DNA from: an uncultured Cyclobacteriaceae bacterium
GTDB taxonomy: Bacteria; Bacteroidota; Bacteroidia; Cytophagales; Cyclobacteriaceae
Reading direction: 5' to 3'
DNA: 64,000 nucleotides
NCBI GenBank assembly: GCA_937146645.1
Contig: CAKZRQ010000013.1
Coordinates: forward strand, 1-64,000
Shown here one piece after another: positions 44,820 through 55,025 of this stretch. Each line of letters begins with the position of its first letter. The stretch's first letter is position 1. The notes beneath the pieces are model-generated. The model worked only from the letters and a program-made list of their open reading frames with translations. It searched no databases and was not told the DNA's origin. Position numbers and translations under genes: made by a program.

Positions 44820-45377
44820 TTAATTTTCAGGAGCTTTCATTTTGATTCTGGAAATTTCGACCCATCGGTCTTCGATTCGCTTCAAAAGACTCAATTCGTT
44901 CGCAAGAAACTCATCCGAGATCTGGGACTTTCGAACCAATTCCATCACATTATCAAAGTTCTTCTCCTTCAGGTCTTTAAAAGCTATGGTCATGTGAGGG
45001 TGATAGTTATTGTCAGCAAGCTCGTCTACTAGCTTTAGCTCTCGCTTACAAAAGACCTTCAAATCGGATTGAAATGAATGCAGGGCTGAATTCGGAAGGA
45101 TGTCCCAGAAAATCACCCTTCTTCCGAACGTATCCAATCCACTGACTTGAACACTAAAAGGCTCATATAGCCTGGTAAAGTTTTGGATTGATTCAATTAG
45201 CACTTGCTCTTTCTTTTCATTAAAAATGAAAGGCATTTTTACAGTGACATGGGCAGGAGATTTCAGGGCATATTTCACTCCGAAGTCAGACTTGATCTGA
45301 TCTTTAAGAATTTGAGCTTTTTCCTGAATGGTCCCTTTTGGAACAAAGGCCAGAAAATACTTCGCTAATTGTTTCAT
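44820..45377 (-). CDS. 2H phosphoesterase / 2'-5' RNA ligase-like protein
   Basis: 185 residues. Two HxTx motifs, PAHVTVKMPF at about 41-50 and HPHMTIAFKD at about 126-135, give the two-histidine active site of the 2H phosphoesterase fold (LigT/ThpR type, acting on 2'-5' or 2',3'-cyclic phosphates). Cytoplasmic. Its 3' neighbour, 58 bases away on the same strand, is the TPR regulator, but no clear co-function. The physiological RNA is unknown in these organisms. Confidence 0.85.
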   Translation of the reverse strand: MKQLAKYFLAFVPKGTIQEKAQILKDQIKSDFGVKYALKSPAHVTVKMPFIFNEKKEQVLIESIQNFTRLYEPFSVQVSGLDTFGRRVIFWDILPNSALHSFQSDLKVFCKRELKLVDELADNNYHPHMTIAFKDLKEKNFDNVMELVRKSQISDEFLANELSLLKRIEDRWVEISRIKMKAPEN

Positions 45378-45469
45378 GAAACTATTGCCTGCTTATCGGC
45401 CTAAAAAACATAAAACTATTCTATTTCCAGAAGCAATGCCTTAAATTAAGATTTGAAATAACCTAAGCA

Positions 45470-46381
45470 ATGAAGCAATTTTCAACAGCATTGGTAGGTC
45501 TCGACCTAACCGAAATGGATGATATTCTGATCGAAAAGACTATCATTTTTTTAGAGTTTTTGGGTATAGAAAAGTGCTACTTCATGCATGTGTCCAAAAA
45601 CTTGGCTATTCCTCAAGACGTACTGGACCGATATCCAGACCTTTTGGCACCCGGTGATGAATCCATCGAGGCAATAATGGAGGATAAGCTAAAGCAGCAT
45701 AAATTTCCAGAGTCCGTAGACATAGAGATTTTTGCGGAAGAAGGAGAACATCCCCTGGATACCTTTTTGAGGTGGGCAAGAATTAAGGATGTGGACTTAA
45801 TCATCATGGGTCGAAAAGAAACACTTGATGGCAAAGGCACTCTTGCAAAAGGAGTGGCAAAAAAAGCCCCTTGTTCGATTCTGATGCTCCAGGAAAAAAG
45901 GCCTCCTGGTTTGCCTAAAAAAATCATGGTCCCCACGGATTTCTCCTCTCACAATCATATGATTTTTGAGTTTGGTGAGAGAATTTCGGATGAAATGGGT
46001 GCAGAAATGGTTCCAGTCAACATCTTCGATATCCCACATGGCTACTCGAAAACTGGGAAGAGCTATGATGAATTCTCTGAAATCATGCAGGAGAATGCGC
46101 ATAAAGACTATGAAAAATTTCTGAAGAAACATGAGAAAAAGGTTGAGTGCAGTTTCATCCGAAGAGAAAGCAATCATGACGGTGAAATCCTATTAGACTA
46201 TGCGCTTGAAATTGATGCTGATATGATCCTGCTAGGATCCAGAGGAAGATCAAAATCTGCTGCCATAGTTTTAGGTAGCACAGCAGAGGACTTAATCGCA
46301 GCAAATAATAAGGTCCCTATGCTAATCTTTAAAAAGAAAGGTGAGACGATTGGATTTTTTGAAGCCCTGTTTAAAATCTAG
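45470..46381 (+). CDS. Tandem-domain universal stress protein
   Basis: 303 residues, two UspA domains. N-terminal half (STALVGLDLTEMDDILIEKT ... VDLIIMGRKETLDGKGTLAKGVAKKAPCSILML) and C-terminal half (KKIMVPTDFSS ... DADMILLGSRGRSKSAAIVLGSTAEDLIA). The second has the GSRGRSxxxxxxLGSxAE ATP-binding pattern, the first a more divergent version. Cytoplasmic stress-response protein. Converges with a methyltransferase gene with a 4-base stop overlap (46378-46381). Confidence 0.92.
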   Translation: MKQFSTALVGLDLTEMDDILIEKTIIFLEFLGIEKCYFMHVSKNLAIPQDVLDRYPDLLAPGDESIEAIMEDKLKQHKFPESVDIEIFAEEGEHPLDTFLRWARIKDVDLIIMGRKETLDGKGTLAKGVAKKAPCSILMLQEKRPPGLPKKIMVPTDFSSHNHMIFEFGERISDEMGAEMVPVNIFDIPHGYSKTGKSYDEFSEIMQENAHKDYEKFLKKHEKKVECSFIRRESNHDGEILLDYALEIDADMILLGSRGRSKSAAIVLGSTAEDLIAANNKVPMLIFKKKGETIGFFEALFKI

Positions 46382-47307
46382 TCTTTCTTTACCAGATAGA
46401 AACAAACCTGATCGCCAAGGCCCTTCTCGTTATATAGAAGGGCTTTTTCTTTGTACTCCATTTGCTCCTCAGGCGTGAAGTATTTATCCAAGTTCTCCGG
46501 ACTCAAAGGATAACCCTTCTTATATAATTCGGTGCCTAAAAACTGAAAAGCTTCCGAATCAAAAACTACTTCTTTGAGGTCAAAACCAATCTCCTCAGCG
46601 ACTGATCTAAAGCCTTTTATTGATGGTATAACCAGATGCCGTGGAGCATCTAGTTGTACCCAGAGTTCCATTTCCTCTTGAAAAACCTTTGCATCAGAAA
46701 TGGGAGTTCGGACCAAAAGCTTCCCCCCTGGATTCAAATGATTGTAGCAATCTGTCAAAACCTGCTTCGGATCTGACATATGCTCGAAAGAATGGTGCAT
46801 CATGATGATGTCAAAAGAATAATCCGCCTCGCTTAATTCCTTTTTCCATAGGTAGCAATTCTCCGCGAGCATAGCATCCCCCTCAGCGAATGGATCGAAT
46901 CCATGAAGATTTTTAAAACCCCCAACATGGAGCTCATAAATAAGCTGACCATTCCCACAGCCCACATCCGCAATCTTATCCTTCAAATTTGGTTCTAGCC
47001 TGTTCAGCCAATACCCATAGCTAGGGGCCAAACCAGCCACCCCAGATAGAAACAGCTTCATCCGAACCTTTTTTATCAGGTTTTTTAATGGGGATGATTT
47101 AACTAAGGGTGAAAAAGAATAATAATCCTTCGGATAGTAAGTAGATAGATCCTTGGGAATATTACTCAGCTGTAATGAACCACAGTTCCGGCATTCCTGA
47201 TAAATAAATTTTCCACCCAAGCCTAGCATCCTTTCTTGGGCTTGGAATTCATGAAGAGAAGAAGAGTTGCAAAATTTGCAGATTCCAGATGGCTTAATAA
47301 GCATCAT
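46378..47307 (-). CDS. SAM methyltransferase with N-terminal zinc ribbon-like Cys pair
   Basis: 309 residues. N-terminal Cys motif (ICKFCNSSSLHEF then YQECRNCGSLQL) suggests a zinc ribbon. Methyltransferase domain: KIADVGCGNGQLIYEL (motif I), GFDPFA (motif II), DIIMMHHSFEHMSDP and LNPGGKLLVRTPI. C-methyltransferases of this type modify deoxysugars or related glycan parts. Co-directional with, and overlapping by 14 bases, the sugar-transferase gene; together they look like a polysaccharide modification unit. Confidence 0.85.
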   Translation of the reverse strand: MMLIKPSGICKFCNSSSLHEFQAQERMLGLGGKFIYQECRNCGSLQLSNIPKDLSTYYPKDYYSFSPLVKSSPLKNLIKKVRMKLFLSGVAGLAPSYGYWLNRLEPNLKDKIADVGCGNGQLIYELHVGGFKNLHGFDPFAEGDAMLAENCYLWKKELSEADYSFDIIMMHHSFEHMSDPKQVLTDCYNHLNPGGKLLVRTPISDAKVFQEEMELWVQLDAPRHLVIPSIKGFRSVAEEIGFDLKEVVFDSEAFQFLGTELYKKGYPLSPENLDKYFTPEEQMEYKEKALLYNEKGLGDQVCFYLVKKD

Positions 47308-48664
47308 CCTTATTGGAAATCACCTCATTGAAGGTCTTAGCCATGATACCCATGTCTAATAGAAAAGACCAGTTATTGATGTAGAAGGAATCCAGACGAA
47401 CACGGTTTCGAATCTGGTACGGGTTTTCTATCTCACCTCTATATCCTCGCACTTGGGCTAACCCTGTAATTCCTGGCCGAATCTTATGTCTTGAATCATA
47501 GCGAGCCACTTGAGTTTTAAAATCTTGATTCATGGGAACCGTATGTGGGCGAGGCCCTACAATCGACATATCGCCAAGAAGGACGTTTATGAATTGTGGC
47601 ATTTCATCCAATGAAGTACGTCTAAGAAATGCTCCAATTCGGGTTACCCTTGGATCATTTTTAGTGGCCTGTTTTTCATCCGAATAATCATTGGGAGTCA
47701 TGGATCGGAACTTCAAACAATTGAAGACGGAATTATTGATACCATTTCTCTTCTGAATAAAGAAGATAGGCCCTCTGGACTCCCATTTAATTAAAATCCC
47801 TACCAGTGGTATCATCCATGACAATACTGCGACAAGCATAAATCCACTGAAAAGAATATCAAACACTCTTTTCAATACCGAATTAAGGACATTGTCAAGT
47901 GGAATTTCATTAACATTGATAACGGAGAAATCACCATATCGTGAGAAGGATAGGTTCTTCTCAAGTTGAAGGCTCCCTCCTGGAATCATCTTAACCTTTA
48001 TATAATTCTCATCTGCGTAGTCGATGATACTCTTGACTGTCTTGGGATCTAGCTGCTCATGGATATAAATAAGATCAAGATCTAACTCTTCCGCCTGATC
48101 AAAGAATGCCTCTACATTACCTCTTGTCTGCTTACACTGAGCTTGATTATCAAAATAGCCCAGAAAGTTGATTCCAAAGTCTTTACGAATCCTAAAGACA
48201 TCCGCAAGTTTAGGACTTGTACCGCCCTTACCAATTATGACTGCATTTCTATAATTATGCCCGTGAGAACGGTAATCCCTGAGGATCATATGAACTCCTA
48301 CTCTGAACATACCCATAAACAAGGTTATGCCAAGGCCAAAGAGCATAATTGGGATTAGCTGGAACTGCGGTTTATGAAGAGGTATCCAAAGCACAGCCAT
48401 GGCTCCAATAAACCAGAAAACTGTAATTAACAGATGTTTTAAAGTAACCTCATACTCATCTGTTCTACCGATTTTGTAATCTTTCCTTAAACCAGAAATC
48501 AGCGCCCAAAGAAAGGAAAGAGGCAATAGTGCACTCGAACTCACATTTTCGAATAAACCAAATGTGTTAAGTGCTACACTACAAACCCAAAGAGCTAAAC
48601 ACGAAGCAAAAAAATCTGCGACTAAAAAAAGCCATGGAAAATATGTGTCGAACCTTCTTTTCAT
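47294..48664 (-). CDS. Exopolysaccharide polyprenyl glycosylphosphotransferase (WcaJ-type)
   Basis: 456 residues from ATG 48664 (the TTG upstream is less likely). Four N-terminal helices ([19 protein letters not shown] etc.), a CoA-binding-like Rossmann region ([17 protein letters not shown]), and a C-terminal bacterial sugar-transferase domain: [47 protein letters not shown] and [11 protein letters not shown]. It transfers a hexose-1-phosphate to undecaprenyl phosphate, initiating exopolysaccharide synthesis at the inner membrane. The adjacent methyltransferases suggest a modified sugar. The rest of a polysaccharide cluster is not seen in the window. Confidence 0.92.
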   Translation of the reverse strand: MKRRFDTYFPWLFLVADFFASCLALWVCSVALNTFGLFENVSSSALLPLSFLWALISGLRKDYKIGRTDEYEVTLKHLLITVFWFIGAMAVLWIPLHKPQFQLIPIMLFGLGITLFMGMFRVGVHMILRDYRSHGHNYRNAVIIGKGGTSPKLADVFRIRKDFGINFLGYFDNQAQCKQTRGNVEAFFDQAEELDLDLIYIHEQLDPKTVKSIIDYADENYIKVKMIPGGSLQLEKNLSFSRYGDFSVINVNEIPLDNVLNSVLKRVFDILFSGFMLVAVLSWMIPLVGILIKWESRGPIFFIQKRNGINNSVFNCLKFRSMTPNDYSDEKQATKNDPRVTRIGAFLRRTSLDEMPQFINVLLGDMSIVGPRPHTVPMNQDFKTQVARYDSRHKIRPGITGLAQVRGYRGEIENPYQIRNRVRLDSFYINNWSFLLDMGIMAKTFNEVISNKDDAY

Positions 48665-48815
48665 AAAAGTATTCAAAAGTGAATCCCAATCTTGATTAGT
48701 TCAGGAAATCACCCAAAAAAAGTAAAGTCACTTTTCGAGCTTAAAATTAAGAAAAGAATTCTCAAGCCTAATTACTTTTGAGTTTATTTGTGTCCTCAAA
48801 GTTTCAATATATCTG

Positions 48816-49496
48816 ATGGGCTCCATTTCTGATCTTTTTAAATCTTCGGATCAACCCAATTCTTTAGGGGCAAAATTTCGTGCAAAAAGGCTTGAAGATT
48901 TTGAGGCCTTATTCTTTGAAACCTATGAAAAAGAAGCCAAAATCAGCATTCTTGATGTAGGTGGAACCGATTATTTCTGGAGAGACAGCTCGATAATTGA
49001 TCTACCAAATTCACAAATCACCCTGCTAAACCTTCATCTGGAGGAATCTTCTCACCCATCAATCAAGGCAATGACGGGTGATGCGACTGATATGAGTCAA
49101 TTCCAAAATGATGAATTTGATCTGGTATTTTCCAATTCTGTGATTGAGCATCTATACACTTTCGAAGCTCAAAGAAAGATGGCTGATGAAATAATGAGAG
49201 TTGGTAAAAAGCATTTTATCCAAACTCCGAATCGGTCTTTCCCAATTGAGGCGCACTATGCTTTACCCTTTGCTCAGAACATGCCGAAATCATGGGTTTA
49301 TTTCTTATTGACCAAGACTCGATTTAGTAGGCTACAGAAGTGGGAAGACGATCATGCCAGACAATATCTGGACGAAATCAGGCTTTTGAATCAAAGAGAA
49401 ATGAAGCTGCTATTTCCAGAAAGTGAGCTTTACTTTGAAAAAGTATTTGGTCTGGTGAAATCATTCGCTGCCCACAATTTAAAAGGGGCACAATAA
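48816..49496 (+). CDS. SAM-dependent methyltransferase
   Basis: 226 residues. ISILDVGGTDYFW (motif I; GxG replaced by GGT), LLNLHLEESSHP, then MSQFQNDEFDLVFSNSVIEHL (the IEHL signature). A class I enzyme similar to those in polysaccharide regions. Divergent from the sugar-transferase gene; converges with the flavoprotein gene with one base between stops. The substrate is unknown; context suggests a carbohydrate. Confidence 0.85.
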   Translation: MGSISDLFKSSDQPNSLGAKFRAKRLEDFEALFFETYEKEAKISILDVGGTDYFWRDSSIIDLPNSQITLLNLHLEESSHPSIKAMTGDATDMSQFQNDEFDLVFSNSVIEHLYTFEAQRKMADEIMRVGKKHFIQTPNRSFPIEAHYALPFAQNMPKSWVYFLLTKTRFSRLQKWEDDHARQYLDEIRLLNQREMKLLFPESELYFEKVFGLVKSFAAHNLKGAQ

Positions 49497-49497
49497 A

Positions 49498-50646
49498 TCA
49501 GCGAATCTCAGGCAGGGTCAAATTCTGACCCATTAGCTTCTCTGCTAGCTGTTCTCCCAAGGCCGCAGCATGTTTAAAGCCGTGACCCGAGCAGGCTGAA
49601 ACCAAAAATCCATTTTGCTTTCCAGGTAACTCTTCAATGACAAACCTGGCATCCTCTGTGACTGTGTAAAAACAAACTTCGGACTTAATAAACCGACCCG
49701 TCAAACCATTTAATCGGCCTTTTATTTTGGCCTCCCAGAATTCCTTTTGCTCTGATGAGCTTACCTCACGGTTTAAATTATCAGGATGTTCCACATCAAT
49801 AAATGCCTCGGAAGCCACTTTTATCGATATCCCATCCAATGAAGGAAATCCATAGATAAAATCTTCAGCTTTGCTCCCAAAGCCCCACATAAATACAGGG
49901 TAGTTCTCCCAATCTGAGTCTCGATCAATTTCAAGCCAATGCAATATTTGTCTGCAGATTTTGAAGTTCCTTTTTCTGGATTCGGAAATAAAATCCTTAA
50001 TCCAGCCTCCAGCGCTAATTAGCACCTTCTCAGCTAAAAAAGAGCCAGCTCCGGTTCGAATTACATTTAGCCCTTCAGATTCTGTGATGGAAAGTACTGG
50101 GCTATTCACCCTGATCTCAGCAGAATTCTGCTTTGCCAAATTCAAAAATGAGGTGATGCATTTTTCAGGGTAGACGTAACCAGCACTATTTTCAAAGTAA
50201 GACTTCCCGGTTTTCTCAAGGAGAAGATTTGGGTAAGATTCTTGAATCTGGGTTTGATCATACCTTTCATGAGAGATTTTTGCTTTCTCAGCAAAAGACA
50301 CGGTTCGCTCCAAAAATCCTTGCGAGCCATGTTTATCCCATGGAACCTTGCCTGAATCCATCAAAATTCCTCCACATGGAAAAAAGAACGAATTTCCCGA
50401 CTGCCGCTCGATTCTTTGCCAGATTTCTTGAGATCTTTTTGCTAGAGCAACATAATCCTCACCCTCTCCAACCGCTAAGCGCGTAATCCTTGTCTCTCCA
50501 TGAGAAGAGCCCATAGAATGAGGTGGATCAAAGCGATCAAAGCCAATAACCTTAGCTCCTGAGCCACTCAAATGGTAAAGTGCTGAGGAGCCAACAGCCC
50601 CGAGGCCGATAACCGCAAAATCGAAAACTGGATGTTCGGATTGCAT
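49498..50646 (-). CDS. solA: N-methyl-L-amino-acid oxidase (monomeric sarcosine oxidase / SolA-like)
   Basis: 382 residues. Dinucleotide motif FAVIGLGAVGSSALYHL at about 10-26, the family signature FDRFDPPHSMGSSHGETRITR, and VCFYTVTEDARFVIEE with a Cys expected to bind FAD covalently (the MSOX/MTOX site), plus ACSGHGFKHAAALGE at the C-terminus. It oxidises N-methyl amino acids (sarcosine or N-methyltryptophan) with O2 to formaldehyde, H2O2 and the amino acid. No other catabolic genes lie adjacent. The substrate preference is not decidable; symbol is provisional. Confidence 0.85.
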   Translation of the reverse strand: MQSEHPVFDFAVIGLGAVGSSALYHLSGSGAKVIGFDRFDPPHSMGSSHGETRITRLAVGEGEDYVALAKRSQEIWQRIERQSGNSFFFPCGGILMDSGKVPWDKHGSQGFLERTVSFAEKAKISHERYDQTQIQESYPNLLLEKTGKSYFENSAGYVYPEKCITSFLNLAKQNSAEIRVNSPVLSITESEGLNVIRTGAGSFLAEKVLISAGGWIKDFISESRKRNFKICRQILHWLEIDRDSDWENYPVFMWGFGSKAEDFIYGFPSLDGISIKVASEAFIDVEHPDNLNREVSSSEQKEFWEAKIKGRLNGLTGRFIKSEVCFYTVTEDARFVIEELPGKQNGFLVSACSGHGFKHAAALGEQLAEKLMGQNLTLPEIR

Positions 50647-50681
50647 AAACTAAAAGTAAACAATCCTAAGAAGGACAAAAC

Positions 50682-51269
50682 TTATTTTTTACCCATTTGG
50701 GCATCAATAAGTTCACGTTTCATCTTTCGCTCTCTTTCAAGCGTATTTTTTCTGTGTTGATCAAATTCCGCCTGAACTTCTTCTAAATCTTTTTCAGCCT
50801 TCTTAATCTTTTTGAAGCTGCGAGAATATTGGAGTGAGAAAAACCCTAAAGCCAAACCAAGAATCGCAACTATCACCCACATCATGCTTGAGTAGACCGA
50901 CTTATGGATCCCAACTCCAAGAAAACTGAAATTGTCTTTCTCAGCTATGGCCTCCAGCTTCGCTTCTTCTGCACTCTGGAGTTGACCCTCTAAATCATTA
51001 ATGGTTCCTTCTTGGGTTTTTATTTGAGCATTGAGCTGAACTGCCTCTTCTTTGTCGACTCTTAATGAATCAAGAATATTTCCCTTCAGCTTCTCAAAGC
51101 TAGAGCGTCTGATGACTTTATATTCCTGATAGTTGTTGGAGCTTCGATATAAGTAATCAATCTGACTCTCAATCGTTCCAGAATCGAGTGAACCAGTGCT
51201 CTCTTGAGCGAAAACGGGTGATAAAACACTAAAAGATATCAGTGCGACTAATAGGGTAAATGACTTCAT
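50682..51269 (-). CDS. Periplasmic/inner-membrane coiled-coil protein
   Basis: 195 residues from ATG 51269 (the upstream start gives a weaker signal). Signal peptide SFTLLVALISFSVLSPVFA, a helical segment (SSNNYQEYKVIRRSSFEKLKG), a coiled coil with QIKTQEGTINDLEGQLQSA, one helix SMMWVIVAILGLALGFFSL, then a charged helix ending in KREL. Homologues in Bacteroidota databases are sometimes labelled tRNA (guanine-N1)-methyltransferase, but no SPOUT knot or SAM motif is visible, so I regard that name as unsupported. Envelope structural or regulatory role is possible. Confidence 0.7.
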   Translation of the reverse strand: MKSFTLLVALISFSVLSPVFAQESTGSLDSGTIESQIDYLYRSSNNYQEYKVIRRSSFEKLKGNILDSLRVDKEEAVQLNAQIKTQEGTINDLEGQLQSAEEAKLEAIAEKDNFSFLGVGIHKSVYSSMMWVIVAILGLALGFFSLQYSRSFKKIKKAEKDLEEVQAEFDQHRKNTLERERKMKRELIDAQMGKK

Positions 51270-51439
51270 GAACTCGTGTAAATTTCCTTGCAATCAGAAT
51301 GCGGCAATCCTCAATAAACATGCCTGCCTGCAAAAATACGCTCTTTTTTTGATGGATAAACTCAAACTAATTTTTGATTAATTCGGCAAAGTTGATTTTC
51401 AGTCAATTAAGGGTTAGATTCTAGAAGGATTTTTTGATT

Positions 51440-54400
51440 ATGAAGCTAAGGACTTTCAAAATTTGGCTGGTTTTATTACCCCTCATTGTACTTCTGGGAG
51501 TAATCCTTTTTTTACAATCTACTAATAACCAAAAGGAACTAGAGAGCCAACTAGTAAGGAGCGTAGATGCGAGCAGAAATGATGCATTACGGGCACTAGA
51601 AGACTATTATTCTCAAGTAGATAGCTATTTCCTACGTAAAGGCTATTCCTACCTTGAGGGAGATAGTGTCATGAAAAGTATGGCTGGAATTTTAGTTGGA
51701 AAATTCAAAGCTGCAGACCCTAGCTACTCAAATCTTTCCTTTAATAAACCTGACAGACCTACAGAGCTAAGTTTGGCAGAGAAAGGATTAAAAAAATATT
51801 CCTTTGCCCTCAGGCTAAATGAAACGCAGATAAGTGATTTCAGCCAGCAAGGACTCAGAGATAGCTTAGGAGTAGACCGAAGCTTTTCTATCAGCAAAGG
51901 TCTCAAGGCTTACATGGATTTGGATATTCCTTTTGAATCGCTCTTCCGAAAGCAAGAAAGTAATCGTCAATTCGATCTATTGGTCATGACGGATCAAAAA
52001 GGAACCGTGATTTACCCAAGCCAACTCAAAGGTATCTCACTACTTGCGCCAAAGCCGATTGTTAGTGATTCTCTAAATACTAGAAGTGGAAGCTACATCG
52101 AACAAATTCAATTTTCAAACACACAGTACCGCAGTTTCATTGCTCCACTGAATCTAGAAAACCTGAATCTTTATGTGGTAGGAATGTTTGAAGAGGGCAA
52201 GTTTCAAAAGGTCGGCCTTAGAGTGGATTTCTTGATGTTGGCCATTCTAATTTTCGTTCTTATAATTCTGCTCGCGAGTATTCCCATTCTGAGCATCTTT
52301 AATCTCGGAAAAGGAGATCGGCTCTCCCAAGCCAAAGTGATTAATGTTGGAATATCTTTGGTGGGCCTGGCCTTATTAATGGGCTTTGCTTCCTCATTTT
52401 TCAGAAATCTTCCAAATAGCAAGGAGGGCTTAGATCCCGTCATTAATCAAACTGCTGAGAACTTCAGACAGGGATTAATAAATCAAAAATCATCCCTTCA
52501 GGAAAAAGATCTGGATACCAAGTCACTAGAATCCTCAGAAATTATCAATGAATACCTTCTAATCACCCTCTGCGAAAATGATAATCCAAAGCATCTGATA
52601 GAAAAATTTGTCTTCCCGGGAGATGGCAATGTGCCGGTTGATTTTAGGAATGCACTTACCAAATCGTTTATAGATGTCTCAGATCGTGAATACGCTAATT
52701 ATTATTCATCCGATCAAGACACTAGTAAAACCTACATCGGCGCACATTATAGTCGAGGATCGGGTGGTCTTGAAGCGGTCATATCAGATAGAATTAGTAA
52801 TGGTTATTTGAACGCGATAACCCTTAATCTTGGTAAAATCTTACCAAAAGAGTCCTCTGCTTTTTCCTCAGACTTTAGCTCAGATTATCGATTCTTGCTT
52901 TTCAAGGAGGACGGTAAGATTCTTTACAAGAGCCAAAAAATTCAGATCCCAATCAGCTATCTCTCGGAAGGACTGAGTACGGATAAATGGGTGCAGCTTA
53001 GCTCCCTGCTCCGAAATAATTCAGAGATTCGAAAGGATCAAGAGATTCAGATTCAGCTTTATCTTAATGGATACCAATATACCGGCGTATTGAAACTTGT
53101 GGATGATGGCAGTTTTGACCAAAAAATCTGGATGGTATTTCTGGTCAATGAAAACCTAACCCATGTATTCTCATCCCTGACGAGCCTGGAATCCTTTTCA
53201 TGGCTGAGTGTCTATTTCATTTTTCTTTTTGTGATCCTCGTGGTTCAGCGGCTAAGCACCCAGTCCGTATCAGATAAGGGATTCAAGGTGTTTTTATATA
53301 ATTGGCTGAAACCCACCGACCAGAACAGTTTAAAAATGGCCTTCCTGGCTATCACCATGCTTTTCTTGGGTCTTGGCCTTACGATGATTTATTATTTCGC
53401 CAACATAAATCACTTGGCCTTCGTGATCTTCTGTTGTTTCACTGCAGTATTGGTCGCCTTATTGAATTACCTCATTAACTTTTTCAATTCTGAGCAAAGT
53501 ATCTGGGTGCAACTCAAGAATAGAAAATCAGCCCAGCTACCACTTTTGTTTATGGGCATCCTGTTGATTGTGCTCACGCTGATTGGCACCCTAAGCTTTA
53601 AGGCAGAGCCTTGGATTTTTGTTAGTTTTTTGATCATCACTTTGATCCTCTCCTTTATTTGGCCTAACATCCAAAAAAGTGGAAGACAGCCCATGCTCTC
53701 AGGAAGTCAAATCCTACCGCTTTATTTGTCCATTTGGTTCATCGTAATTGGCTTCCTTCCTGGCTACATGATCCAATCTAAAACCCAGCTATTTGAAACA
53801 AAAATCTGGCATTACGAGAGCATTGAACAAGAAGAGAACGACGATATATCCTTTAAGGAATATGAAAAATTCAGGAGAACGTTAATGAGTGGAGTCTCCG
53901 ATCTTTTTGATAAACAGATTCAAACATTTGTTGCTCCCGACGCCTATTTCTTTGGAGAGAAATTAGAAGAGGGAATCCGCCCCCATCCAAAACCTGCAGG
54001 TATTGCAACAGTTATTTTGGGAATTTTACTCGCAGCCATTGCCTTTATTTATTTCATTGCCATGGTTCAGGATAGTATCTTTTTCAGGTTTGGGAACAAA
54101 GCTGCCTCACCCACCTCCTATCAGAAACATCAATTATCATTTCTGACCTCCTTGGATTCAGATGCTTTGGATTCTAAAATTCCAGATGCCGTCATAGTCA
54201 ATCTACTTAGCGATCCACAAATTGAAGGAATTAACATTATCCAAAGAAACCAGACCTATTATCTAAAAAACTTCCATACGCAGGAAAACTTCACCCAATC
54301 CATCCCTAAAATCCAAACCATTAAATCAGAAATACTCGAGAAGGGTGGAAAATTGATCATCAGTTCTGGGCTCAGCTGGAAGGAGATTTTCTTACTCTTG

Positions 54401-55018
54401 AAAGAGGATCGCGATAGGGTAGCCTTTTCTGAAGTATTCTCGGATTTCTTTTTTGACTTTGTCCCTCTTAAAGCCGAAAATACTGAGACGAATGAGTCAC
54501 TTTCTCCTGATGACCTATTCCAAAAATTGCGTAGTAGGAAATCATATTATGCCAATGTTTGGTCAGAATTGAATTTCGAAGAAAGGATGGCATGTCACTC
54601 ATTCGCAGTGGAAGGGTTTTTCAATCCAGCACAAGACGACATTCTCTCATCATTGAAACAAAAAGGGGTGGTCATTCCTAAAAAGGAGAACCGGACTCAT
54701 TTAAAAAATGTAGCTCACGGCTGGAAAGAATGGCAACTTTTCAGTCCAATGTTTAGACGTTTTATTCTATCTCACGTATCTGAAGATGAACTCAAAAAAT
54801 TCAAGAGCTTCGAAAAGCGCTTCGGAAATTCCAACCTCATTCAGATTTCCACACTCAGCTTTGTACTTATCTGTTTTGCCATGATTGGAATCTTTGATCG
54901 CAACTTCTTCAACGAAGCCTATGCCTACCTCACGGGAAGCCTAGGCTTGCTAGGGAGTTTGTATGCTCTCTTGAACCAAGGCCTTTCAAGACTTAAATTT
55001 GGCAAAAGCGATTCCTGA
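51440..55018 (+). CDS. Large multi-pass membrane protein of unknown function with extracytoplasmic sensor-like domains
   Basis: 1192 residues from ATG 51440. First helix at 8-28 (WLVLLPLIVLLGVILFLQS), then a large extracytoplasmic domain (SVDASRNDALRALEDYYSQV), helices near 262-290 and 304-322, a second extracytoplasmic part, then a block of about seven helices around 590-780, another near 865-885, a cytoplasmic region, and two C-terminal helices. The cytoplasmic part has YYANVWSELNFEERMACHSF ... GFFNPAQDDILSSLKQKGVVI, like the winged-helix-like segment found at the end of many Bacteroidota sensor proteins. No kinase, cyclase or phosphatase motif is seen. Followed after 7 bases by a secreted TPR gene, forming a two-gene unit of unknown purpose. 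Confidence 0.7.
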   Translation: MKLRTFKIWLVLLPLIVLLGVILFLQSTNNQKELESQLVRSVDASRNDALRALEDYYSQVDSYFLRKGYSYLEGDSVMKSMAGILVGKFKAADPSYSNLSFNKPDRPTELSLAEKGLKKYSFALRLNETQISDFSQQGLRDSLGVDRSFSISKGLKAYMDLDIPFESLFRKQESNRQFDLLVMTDQKGTVIYPSQLKGISLLAPKPIVSDSLNTRSGSYIEQIQFSNTQYRSFIAPLNLENLNLYVVGMFEEGKFQKVGLRVDFLMLAILIFVLIILLASIPILSIFNLGKGDRLSQAKVINVGISLVGLALLMGFASSFFRNLPNSKEGLDPVINQTAENFRQGLINQKSSLQEKDLDTKSLESSEIINEYLLITLCENDNPKHLIEKFVFPGDGNVPVDFRNALTKSFIDVSDREYANYYSSDQDTSKTYIGAHYSRGSGGLEAVISDRISNGYLNAITLNLGKILPKESSAFSSDFSSDYRFLLFKEDGKILYKSQKIQIPISYLSEGLSTDKWVQLSSLLRNNSEIRKDQEIQIQLYLNGYQYTGVLKLVDDGSFDQKIWMVFLVNENLTHVFSSLTSLESFSWLSVYFIFLFVILVVQRLSTQSVSDKGFKVFLYNWLKPTDQNSLKMAFLAITMLFLGLGLTMIYYFANINHLAFVIFCCFTAVLVALLNYLINFFNSEQSIWVQLKNRKSAQLPLLFMGILLIVLTLIGTLSFKAEPWIFVSFLIITLILSFIWPNIQKSGRQPMLSGSQILPLYLSIWFIVIGFLPGYMIQSKTQLFETKIWHYESIEQEENDDISFKEYEKFRRTLMSGVSDLFDKQIQTFVAPDAYFFGEKLEEGIRPHPKPAGIATVILGILLAAIAFIYFIAMVQDSIFFRFGNKAASPTSYQKHQLSFLTSLDSDALDSKIPDAVIVNLLSDPQIEGINIIQRNQTYYLKNFHTQENFTQSIPKIQTIKSEILEKGGKLIISSGLSWKEIFLLLKEDRDRVAFSEVFSDFFFDFVPLKAENTETNESLSPDDLFQKLRSRKSYYANVWSELNFEERMACHSFAVEGFFNPAQDDILSSLKQKGVVIPKKENRTHLKNVAHGWKEWQLFSPMFRRFILSHVSEDELKKFKSFEKRFGNSNLIQISTLSFVLICFAMIGIFDRNFFNEAYAYLTGSLGLLGSLYALLNQGLSRLKFGKSDS

Positions 55019-55025
55019 TTTTCAC

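Noticed and set aside
50682..51269. Annotation as tRNA (guanine-N1)-methyltransferase
   Set aside because: No SPOUT knot, no SAM motif; the protein is a signal-peptide, coiled-coil, membrane protein.
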